A stretch of DNA of 38,960 nt from Acidimicrobiia bacterium (GTDB taxonomy: Bacteria; Actinomycetota; Acidimicrobiia; Acidimicrobiales; Bin134): the NCBI GenBank assembly GCA_022821445.1, contig JAJEDQ010000216.1:1-38960 (forward strand), given 5' to 3'. The position numbers and the translations under genes are program-made. Of this stretch, positions 30,778 to 37,511 are shown in pieces (position 1 is the stretch's first letter; each line of letters opens with the position of its first letter). The notes under the pieces were generated by a model, which saw nothing but the letters and a program-made list of their open reading frames with translations, was not told where the DNA came from and did not search any database.

Positions 30778-32934
30778 ATGAAAACGCGTTCTTGGCTGTA
30801 TTCGCTTTTCGCCGTTCTGCTGGCGTTCTCGCTGGTTGCCACTGCTTGTGGCAATGACGATGACGATCCTGGAGCGGGCCCTGCGGCGTCTTCGGATGAC
30901 TCTGGCGACATGGCTGGCGACGATTCCGGCGACGACATGGCCGATGACTCCGGCGACATGGCTGGCGACGATTCCGGCGACGACATGGCCGATGACTCCG
31001 GCGACATGGCCGACGATTCCGGCGACGGCATGGCCGACGACGCCGTTGTCATAGAGGAGATCGGCCCCCCCGAAGACACAGTGGTCACGGTGTGCGACGC
31101 GCCTTCGTTCACACAGATCTATGCCAAGGTGATGGCCAATCGGGGCTTCGCCGAGAACCGGGGATTCGAGATGGACTTCGTGGCCTGCCACTCCGGCGCC
31201 GCCCAAGCCGCCGCCTTGGTCTCCGGCCAGGTTGACATAGCCCTGAACACCCCCGACAACATGCTGGGAATCCGCAACGCCGACTTCGACGTGGTGATGT
31301 TTGCCCAGGTTGTCGACAACCACTTCTTCGACATTGTGGTCAGCAACAACTTCGGCGAAATCGACTGCCCCCAGGGCGATTGGGAGTGCGCCATGGCCGC
31401 GCTCAACGGCACCCGAGTTGGCGTTGTCGCCCGAGGGGTCGCCGCCGAGCAGATCGCCCGCCAGCTCTTGGACTCCGCCGGGTTCGACCCCGACGATTCC
31501 ACCTACATCGCCACCGGCTTGGCTGGCACCACGCTGGCCGCCTTGGACGCCGACGAGGTGGATTGGGCAATCACCTTTGAGCCCGGTTTGAGCACAGCCG
31601 AACTCGATGACATCGGATACGCCCCGTTCCGGCTGCGGGCGGGGGATGGGCCGACCGAACTGGATTGGCCATCGGCGATCATGCTCACCGCTCGCTCTTA
31701 CTGGGATGCCAATCCCAACACCGTTTTGCATTATCGAGCGGCGATCCTCGAAGCCATGGAGTGGTTGCGCGACCCGGCCAACCGCGACGCGGTCTTGGAG
31801 GAGTTGGACGCCCACCTGGGCCTTGACCCTGAAATGGCTGCGTACATATTCGACAACAACATCGGCTCGATGACGGTTACCGCTGAGCTCGACCCGGTCC
31901 GGATCACCAACAACGTCAACTACGCCGTTGGCCGAGGCATCCTCGCCGAGGCCCAAGAATTCGGCGAATTCGCGGTGGGCCCGGACATCGATGTCATCCT
32001 GCCGCCAGCGTTGGTGCCAGAGACGACAACCGTCAACATCTGCCAGGCGCCCTCGTTCAATGGAATGATCCCCCACATTGCCGAAGAGGAGGGCTTCTTT
32101 GCTGACCGCGGCATCGACGGCGAGTTTGTCCAGTGCCACTCCGGTCCGGCCAACGCCGCGGCGCTGATTGCCGGCGAAGTCCACTTCGTCCAAAATACGC
32201 CCGACAACATGCTGGGCATCCGCAACGCCGGGTTCGACGTGGTGATGTTCCAGCAGTTGGTGGACAAGCACTTCTTCGACATTGTGGTGTCCAACAACTT
32301 CGGGCCGATCGATTGCGAGCAAGGCGACTGGCAGTGCGCAATGCAAGAGCTTGAGGGCACCAACGTAGGTGTGGTGGCCCGCGGCGCGGCGGCCGAGCAG
32401 ATTGCCCGCCAGCTCATTGACTCTGCCGGACTTGATCCCGACGGCGCGACCTACATCGCCACTGGCTTGTCGGCTACCACGCTGGCGGCTCTCATATCGG
32501 GCGAGGTGGACTGGGCTATCACCTTCGAACCCGGCCTGAGCCAGGCCATCGTTGACGATATCGGCTACGCCCCGTTTGCCCTGAGAGCCGGAGATGGTCC
32601 GGCCGAGCTGGACTGGCCATCGTTGGTCAATACCGCCTCACGGGAATTCATCGAGCAGAATCCCAACACGGTGGCCATCTTCGCCCAGGCCAGTCGCCAA
32701 GCCATGGACTTCATGCGCAATCCTGCCAACCGCGACGCGGTGCTGGAGTACATGCGCGACTTCCTCAGTTTGGAGGGGGCAGTGGCTGAAACAGTCCTCG
32801 ATTCCAACATCGGAAGCTTGTCGCTCAACGGTGCACTCCAGCCCGCCCGCCTCCAGAACAATGTGGACTACGCGGTGGGCCGCGGCATCCTCGAAGAGGC
32901 CCAGGCCATCGACGAATTCACGGTTTCTCCATAG
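30778..32934 (+). CDS. ABC transporter substrate-binding lipoprotein with two tandem NMT1/SsuA-like domains
   Basis: A 718-residue protein. The signal peptide ends in a lipobox-like VATAC, so Cys24 is probably lipidated. An acidic Asp/Ser/Gly/Met linker with 48-bp DNA repeats covers residues about 40-90. Two homologous periplasmic-binding domains follow, about 100-405 and 415-718. They share APSF, CHSG-A-AAAL--G-V, NTPDNMLGIRNA-FDVVMF, FFDIVVSNNFG-IDC, GVVARG-AAEQIARQL and DNIGS/NVDYAVGRGIL. Single-domain SBPs of this class are about 330 residues. It should present an organic acid, sulfonate or thiamine-precursor-like ligand to the permease. A GGGGGAC ribosome site precedes the ATG. Confidence 0.92.
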   Translation: MKTRSWLYSLFAVLLAFSLVATACGNDDDDPGAGPAASSDDSGDMAGDDSGDDMADDSGDMAGDDSGDDMADDSGDMADDSGDGMADDAVVIEEIGPPEDTVVTVCDAPSFTQIYAKVMANRGFAENRGFEMDFVACHSGAAQAAALVSGQVDIALNTPDNMLGIRNADFDVVMFAQVVDNHFFDIVVSNNFGEIDCPQGDWECAMAALNGTRVGVVARGVAAEQIARQLLDSAGFDPDDSTYIATGLAGTTLAALDADEVDWAITFEPGLSTAELDDIGYAPFRLRAGDGPTELDWPSAIMLTARSYWDANPNTVLHYRAAILEAMEWLRDPANRDAVLEELDAHLGLDPEMAAYIFDNNIGSMTVTAELDPVRITNNVNYAVGRGILAEAQEFGEFAVGPDIDVILPPALVPETTTVNICQAPSFNGMIPHIAEEEGFFADRGIDGEFVQCHSGPANAAALIAGEVHFVQNTPDNMLGIRNAGFDVVMFQQLVDKHFFDIVVSNNFGPIDCEQGDWQCAMQELEGTNVGVVARGAAAEQIARQLIDSAGLDPDGATYIATGLSATTLAALISGEVDWAITFEPGLSQAIVDDIGYAPFALRAGDGPAELDWPSLVNTASREFIEQNPNTVAIFAQASRQAMDFMRNPANRDAVLEYMRDFLSLEGAVAETVLDSNIGSLSLNGALQPARLQNNVDYAVGRGILEEAQAIDEFTVSP
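30904..31038 (+). repeat. 48-bp tandem repeat coding for an acidic linker
   Basis: Two exact-looking 48-bp copies (30904-30951 and 30952-30999) and a shortened third copy encode GDMAGDDSGDDMADDS units. The frame is kept. The linker spaces the binding domains from the lipid anchor. Confidence 0.85.
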
Positions 32935-32938
32935 CCAA

Positions 32939-32985
32939 CCCCTCTTCTGGTCGGGTGGCCTGCTTGGGCCGCCCGACCGGAGGGG
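32939..32985 (+). terminator. Strong hairpin after the binding-protein gene (terminator or attenuator)
   Basis: CCCCTC pairs with GAGGGG and, inside, GGTCGGGTGGCC pairs with GGCCGCCCGACC (one G-U) around TGCTTG. No T run follows. Located between the binding protein and the ATPase gene, it probably reduces readthrough or protects the upstream mRNA so that binding protein exceeds transporter. Confidence 0.7.
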
Positions 32986-33109
32986 CTGACTAAGTGGGGC
33001 GCGTAGACGGGAAACACCCCATGCCTTCCAATCACTGGATTCTCAATAGATTCGGCAATCCAAGATCCACCTATCGGCGCGGATTCTAAGGTGTCTTGAT
33101 GGTGGCGTT

Positions 33110-33886
33110 GTGAGCCCAGCGGTCGAACTGAAGGATGTGACCCTCATCTTCGGGGGCGATCACCCCAAAGACGAACCGGTTCTCGCCATCCAAGACATCA
33201 ACCTCTCCATCCCGGCTGGCCAGTTCGTGGCCGTGGTCGGGCCGAGCGGCTGTGGCAAGACCACCATCTTGAACATGCTGGCCGGGATCCTCAACGCCAC
33301 CCGGGGATCGGTCATTCGCCATGGCGAAGAGGTCGACGGCCCCAGCGACGACATCGGCTACATGCTGGCCCGGTCGGGGCTGAGCCCGTGGCGCACGGCC
33401 CGCCGCAACGTCGAGCTCGGCCTTGAGTTCCGGGGCGTGCCCCGAAGCGAGCGGCGCGAGCGGGCCATGGAGCTGTTGGCCAAGCTGCGCTTGGAGGGCT
33501 TTGCCGACTCGTTCCCATCTCAGCTCAGCCAGGGCATGCGCCAGCGGGTGGCCATCGCCCGCACGCTGGCCATCGACCCCGACCTGTGGCTCATGGACGA
33601 GCCCTTCGGCGCCCTCGACGCCCAAACCCGGCTTACCGTCCAGTCTGAGTTTTTGGAGCTGTGGTACGAGACCCACAAGACGGTGATCTTCGTGACCCAC
33701 GACCTTGAAGAGGCCGTGCTTTTGGCCGACCGGGTGGTGGTGATGACCGCCCGTCCCGGCCGCATCAAGTCGGACACCATCGTCGACCTGGCCCGGCCCC
33801 GGGTGATCGACGAGCTCCGGTTCGACCCGGTCTTCCGGGAGACAGAGCACAGGATTTGGGAGGAGCTGCGCGGTGAGATCGTCTGA
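33110..33886 (+). CDS. ABC importer ATP-binding protein, nitrate/sulfonate/taurine type
   Basis: A 258-residue ATPase that powers the importer at the inner face of the membrane. Walker A is GPSGCGKTT near 44, the Q-loop region MLARSGLSPWRTARRNVELGL, the signature LSQGMRQRVAIAR near 140, Walker B LWLMDEPFGALD near 160, and the switch His in VIFVTHDLEEAV. GALDAQTR and ARPGR are typical of the SsuB/TauB/NrtD group. The Q-loop position carries Ala-Arg-Ser instead of the usual Gln, which is unusual. GTG 33110 is the start. It overlaps the permease gene by 14 bp. Confidence 0.93.
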   Translation: MSPAVELKDVTLIFGGDHPKDEPVLAIQDINLSIPAGQFVAVVGPSGCGKTTILNMLAGILNATRGSVIRHGEEVDGPSDDIGYMLARSGLSPWRTARRNVELGLEFRGVPRSERRERAMELLAKLRLEGFADSFPSQLSQGMRQRVAIARTLAIDPDLWLMDEPFGALDAQTRLTVQSEFLELWYETHKTVIFVTHDLEEAVLLADRVVVMTARPGRIKSDTIVDLARPRVIDELRFDPVFRETEHRIWEELRGEIV

Positions 33887-34829
33887 CGTCGACGAGCCTC
33901 GGGAAGCCGACATGGCCGACCAAATCCGGTTGGCCGACGCCCTCAGCCAGGAGGAAGTCGAGGCGCTGATCCCCGAAGAGCCGATTTGGAGATACCGCCT
34001 GCGCCGCCTGGACATACCCGTGCAGATATTTCGGATAGTGATCCTGTTCATCATCTGGGCGCTATGGCACTACGAGATCGTTTGGAATGGCTGGGACGCA
34101 TTGTCGATTGCCGGCATCCAGCCGTTCCCCGATGTGCCCGAGACGTTCCGGGCCAGCCCTGGTGAGACCTGGGAGTACTTCACCAAGATCTACCACGAGA
34201 AGCTGTTCTGGCAAGACCTCTGGGTCACGGTGAAGGAGGCGTTGTTCGGCTTCGTCATCGGCTCGATCCTCGGACTCCTCGTCGGCATCGTCTTGGGGCG
34301 CTTCCGGCGGGCGGCCAAAACGATGGGGCCCTTCATCGTCATCATCAACGCCATGCCCAAGATCGCCTTCTTGCCGCTGATCTTGATCGTGTACGGCGTG
34401 GGCGAGACCTCCAAGGTGGTCTTGGCCGTGATCATCGTGTTCTTCATCGTGCAGGTGCCCACCCAAGCCGCCGTGGCACTAGTGGATCCCGATTTGGACC
34501 TGGTGGCCCGCACCATGGGCGCCTCCCAGCGCCAGCTCTTCACCAAGGTCACACTGCCCGGCATCACCCCGGCGGTGTTCGGCGCGCTGCGGCTGTCGGC
34601 GGTGATCTCGGTGCTGGCGGTGGTGTTCGGCGAGATCTTCTCGGCCCGCCGCGGCCTCGGCCAGCGCCTCATCACAGCGGCCAACCAGCTCTCCTACGGC
34701 GACACCTTCGCCATCGTGTTCATCCTGGCCCTGATCGCGCTCATCATGAACGGCGGCATCGGATTCGCCGAGCGCAAAGCCCTCCGCTGGCAAGCCACCC
34801 AACAAGGCGGCCAAGTCATCTCGCTTTAG
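33873..34829 (+). CDS. ABC importer permease, nitrate/sulfonate/taurine type
   Basis: A 318-residue integral membrane protein with about six membrane segments between 50 and 305. The coupling-helix EAA loop reads VARTMGASQRQLFTKVTLPG near 208, with the conserved Gly and LPG. The N-terminal cytoplasmic part is acidic and about 45 residues long. The loop between the first two segments (IAGIQPFPDVPETFRA) contains the segment typical of SsuC-like permeases. GTG 33873 overlaps the ATPase gene; ATG 33912 is an alternative start. Its stop overlaps the convergent methyltransferase stop by 4 bp. Confidence 0.92.
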   Translation: MRSSDVDEPREADMADQIRLADALSQEEVEALIPEEPIWRYRLRRLDIPVQIFRIVILFIIWALWHYEIVWNGWDALSIAGIQPFPDVPETFRASPGETWEYFTKIYHEKLFWQDLWVTVKEALFGFVIGSILGLLVGIVLGRFRRAAKTMGPFIVIINAMPKIAFLPLILIVYGVGETSKVVLAVIIVFFIVQVPTQAAVALVDPDLDLVARTMGASQRQLFTKVTLPGITPAVFGALRLSAVISVLAVVFGEIFSARRGLGQRLITAANQLSYGDTFAIVFILALIALIMNGGIGFAERKALRWQATQQGGQVISL

Positions 34830-36190
34830 GGGCTAGAACTTCGGAATCGGCCCTCGGCTAGTTCGGCTAGGCGCTCCAAGTCGGCCTCAGCAAGCATCTC
34901 GATGACATCGGAGACCGGCTGGTCGTCCCCTTTGACTGCTTCTAGTGCCCGATGCCCTGCACTATTGGATGCCGGTCGGTCGGTGGTCAACAGCACCAAT
35001 CGAGGATGCCCTCCTTCGGCGTGTAGCACTGCGGCTTTGCCTAGCGCCTTCCACAGTGTGTCGGTGCGGCGCAGCCCAGGGCGCTGGGTCACGCTGAAGG
35101 CACCGGATACATCGAACAGCCATTCTTTGCCCAATTGGTCGACGGCCCTGAAGTTGACCTCCACTCCGCAGGGGAAACGAACCTTCTCTCGGATATCTCG
35201 GAATCCGCACTGTTGGAGAATTTCGCGCGCCAATTCCTGGGCCTTTCGGCCTTGTTGCGCGGCTCGGACTTGGAAGTTGTCGCTCCATTCAGGTTCGGCT
35301 CTACTGGCAGAAGGAGCGACCGTGACCTGCCACTGGAGCTTGTCTGATCGCTTCTTGAGTCGCTCGCGTTCGTCGGCGATGCGCTGCTCGGCCAACTCGA
35401 TGTAGTCGGCGTCGGTGTCGAAGCCCACGTAGTGCCGTCTAGTGCGACCTGCGGCTACAGCTGTTGTCCCTGCTCCAACGAAGGGATCGAGCACCAAATC
35501 GCCTCGGTAGGTGTAGAGGTCGATCAGCCTTTGGGGCAATTCCACCGGGAACGGTGCGGGATGGCCGACACGAGTGGCCGACTCGGGGGAGATCTCCCAT
35601 ATGTCAGTAGTGGCCTCCATGAACTCATCCACGAAGGCGGTTCCCTCGGAGGGGAGCTCCTGAGCTTCCCTCTCGGCTGCGGTCAGGGCCCTGTCGAAGC
35701 GCCCTTTGGAGGCAATCACCACCCGCTCAGTGATGTCCCGCAATACCGGGTTTCCCGGCCGCTGGCAGCTGCCCCACGCGCAGCTGCCCCCTGCACTGGA
35801 AGCCTTCTTCCAGATCACTTCGCCCCGCAGCAGCAGCCCCAAGCGGTCTTGGAGTATGTCGATCACATCGGCGGATAGGGAGCGATAGGGGCGTCGTCCC
35901 AGGTTGGCCACATTCACTGCTATGCGTCCGCCTGTTTCCAGCTTGCGCACGCACTCAGCAAAGACCTCTTCCAGCATGGCGAGGTAGTCCACGTAGTCGG
36001 CTGGGATGTGGCCTTGGCCCACCGCCTCCTCATACTCCTTGCCCACGAAATAGGGCGGCGAGGTGACCACCAGCGCTACGGAGTCGTCGGCGACCTGCCC
36101 GTGCAAGTCCATCTTGCGGGCATCGCCAACCCAGAGTTGGTCACGGCAAGCCGGAGGGGAAACATCATCGGCTTGGCTGATTTCCGGCAC
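34826..36190 (-). CDS. DNA methyltransferase, beta-class N4-cytosine/N6-adenine, with C-terminal extra domain
   Basis: A 454-residue site-specific methyltransferase. Catalytic motif IV TSPPY is at 43-47 and the AdoMet-binding motif I DPFVGAGTT at 235-243, the order of the beta class. ATTDIWEI and HPAPFPVELP are also typical. TSPPY allows N4-cytosine or N6-adenine methylation. Residues about 310-450 form a further domain with KAQELAREILQQCGF, GVEVNFRAVDQLGKEWLFDV and LRRTDTLWKALGKAAVL, which could be a degenerate PD-(D/E)XK nuclease fold or target-recognition domain. The only start is GTG 36190, but family-like coding continues upstream to 36289. No separate restriction enzyme is seen. Confidence 0.9.
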   Translation of the reverse strand: MPEISQADDVSPPACRDQLWVGDARKMDLHGQVADDSVALVVTSPPYFVGKEYEEAVGQGHIPADYVDYLAMLEEVFAECVRKLETGGRIAVNVANLGRRPYRSLSADVIDILQDRLGLLLRGEVIWKKASSAGGSCAWGSCQRPGNPVLRDITERVVIASKGRFDRALTAAEREAQELPSEGTAFVDEFMEATTDIWEISPESATRVGHPAPFPVELPQRLIDLYTYRGDLVLDPFVGAGTTAVAAGRTRRHYVGFDTDADYIELAEQRIADERERLKKRSDKLQWQVTVAPSASRAEPEWSDNFQVRAAQQGRKAQELAREILQQCGFRDIREKVRFPCGVEVNFRAVDQLGKEWLFDVSGAFSVTQRPGLRRTDTLWKALGKAAVLHAEGGHPRLVLLTTDRPASNSAGHRALEAVKGDDQPVSDVIEMLAEADLERLAELAEGRFRSSSP

Positions 36191-36289
36191 CGGAAACCGG
36201 TCGTAGAACGCGGAAGAATCGTGTCCTTCCCGCCGACTTACCCTGAAATTGGAGGTAGCCGTCCCTTGTCTAGGCCGGGCAGATCCTAC
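36191..36289 (-). other. In-frame coding-like extension of the methyltransferase without a start codon
   Basis: Directly upstream and in frame with GTG 36190 the DNA reads TATSNFRVSRREGHDSSAFY and then DRFPVPEIS, which looks like a genuine methyltransferase N-terminus. It is closed by TAG at 36290-36292 and holds no ATG, GTG or TTG. The gene may have lost its start by mutation or frameshift and may now use GTG 36190. Confidence 0.45.
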
Positions 36290-36388
36290 CTATCGAAGTT
36301 GCATCGCAGCAGCGACAATTTGGCGGAGCGACCCCGTCGTGGGTTGTGACTATTGGGGCCCGTCAGGTCTCGAATCCATCACTTCGGC

Positions 36389-36637
36389 TCAGCCCTCTAG
36401 CCGGCCCACTCTCCGGCACAGGTCCATGACAACATCGGTGAGCTTGTCCAGGCGGCTGTGGACCTCCCTGAAACCTTCCTTCATGTCATCGCGGAGCTTG
36501 GCATTGTCCGAGCGCACTTCCCTGAAACCCTCGTTCATGTCATCGCGGAGCTTGGCGGTGTCGGCTCGACGGCCGCGGTCAAGATAGAGGGTGAGGGTGA
36601 TGCTTATCCCCAGCAGGGCGAGTATGGCTTGTTCCAC
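36389..36637 (-). CDS. Small membrane-anchored coiled-coil protein
   Basis: An 82-residue protein. Residues 3-19 (QAILALLGISITLTLYL) form one membrane segment, and the rest is a charged coiled coil. Two near-identical segments occur: KLRDDMNEGFREV and KLRDDMKEGFREV, from a 54-bp internal DNA duplication. The GTG start at 36637 follows AAGGAGG with 5-nt spacing, the strongest ribosome site in the right-hand part, so expression is likely. No function known; membrane-tethered oligomeric scaffolds have this build. It lies alone between the methyltransferase and the ABC genes. Confidence 0.75.
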   Translation of the reverse strand: MEQAILALLGISITLTLYLDRGRRADTAKLRDDMNEGFREVRSDNAKLRDDMKEGFREVHSRLDKLTDVVMDLCRRVGRLEG

Positions 36638-36708
36638 GTGTCCTCCTTAGAGGGCGTGTCGCGTGGGGGAAGCTTGGGATCAGTGTAACAGGACCATCAA
36701 TCGCTGCC

Positions 36709-37506
36709 TCAACAGGCCTGGGAGTGCCAGCGGCCGTTGCGGTGCTCTAGTTCTAGGGGGAGGCCGAAGCAGGCTGAGAGAGATTCGGAGGTCAGCACTT
36801 CTTCCAGGGGGCCTTGGGCCAGCACTTGGCCCTCGCGGAGGAGCAGCGCGTGGGTGAAGCCGGCGGGGATCTCCTCGGTGCGGTGGGTGACCATCACCAG
36901 GGGAGGGGCGGCGGGGTCGGCGCCCAGGCGGGCGAGGTCGGTCACCAGCATCTCTCGGCCGCCCAAGTCCAGGGTAGAGGCGGGCTCGTCCAGCAGCACC
37001 AGGCCGGGGTCGGTCATCAGGCTGCGGGCGATCTGCACCCGCTGGCGCTCGCCTGAAGACAGGGTGGCGACGGTGCGCTCGCCCATTCCTCCCGCTCCCA
37101 CCTGCTCCAGCAGCGATGCCGCCCGTTCCCGGTCAGCGTCGGTGTAGTCGTGCCACCACGGCTCCAGGGCGCCGTGGCGGGCGGTCATCACCACATCCAC
37201 TGCCTTCAGATGGGGACGCAGCATCTGGGCCAGCGCAGGGGAAACGAACCCCACCCGGTGCCGCAGGCGGCGCACGTCCACCTTGCCCAACTGCTGGCCC
37301 AGCACCTCGACGGTGCCGGTGGTGGGGTGCTCGTACAGAGCGGCGATCCGCAGCAGCGAGGTCTTGCCACTGCCGTTGGCCCCCAGCACCACCCACCGTT
37401 GGTCAGCAGCCACCTTCCAATCCACGCCGGAAAGGATGGGCCGCTTGTCGCGAGTGAATCCCACCCCGGTCATCCGCAGCGCCAATGTCCGCGTCTGGCT
37501 GCCCAT
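36709..37506 (-). CDS. ABC transporter ATP-binding protein
   Basis: A 265-residue ABC ATPase. Walker A is LGANGSGKTSLL near 41, signature LSSGERQRVQIARSL near 148, Walker B LVLLDEPASTLDLGG near 168, and the switch His in PLVMVTHRTEEIP. The HRTEEIPAGFTHALLL stretch is like the ModF/YlmA-type soluble ATPases, which often lack their own permease. No permease is next to it; the adjacent upstream gene is a complete exporter-type ABC protein 5 bp away. The transported compound is unknown. Confidence 0.92.
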   Translation of the reverse strand: MGSQTRTLALRMTGVGFTRDKRPILSGVDWKVAADQRWVVLGANGSGKTSLLRIAALYEHPTTGTVEVLGQQLGKVDVRRLRHRVGFVSPALAQMLRPHLKAVDVVMTARHGALEPWWHDYTDADRERAASLLEQVGAGGMGERTVATLSSGERQRVQIARSLMTDPGLVLLDEPASTLDLGGREMLVTDLARLGADPAAPPLVMVTHRTEEIPAGFTHALLLREGQVLAQGPLEEVLTSESLSACFGLPLELEHRNGRWHSQAC

Positions 37507-37511
37507 GATGC

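Noticed and set aside
29293-32346. 1017-codon minus-strand open frame across the binding-protein gene
   Set aside because: Its first part is antisense to the clear binding protein and its last part an off-frame reading of the sulfatase; composition is artefactual.
36360-36385. Possible tRNA 3' half near GTCTCGAATCC
   Set aside because: The stem does not pair and there is no cloverleaf upstream.
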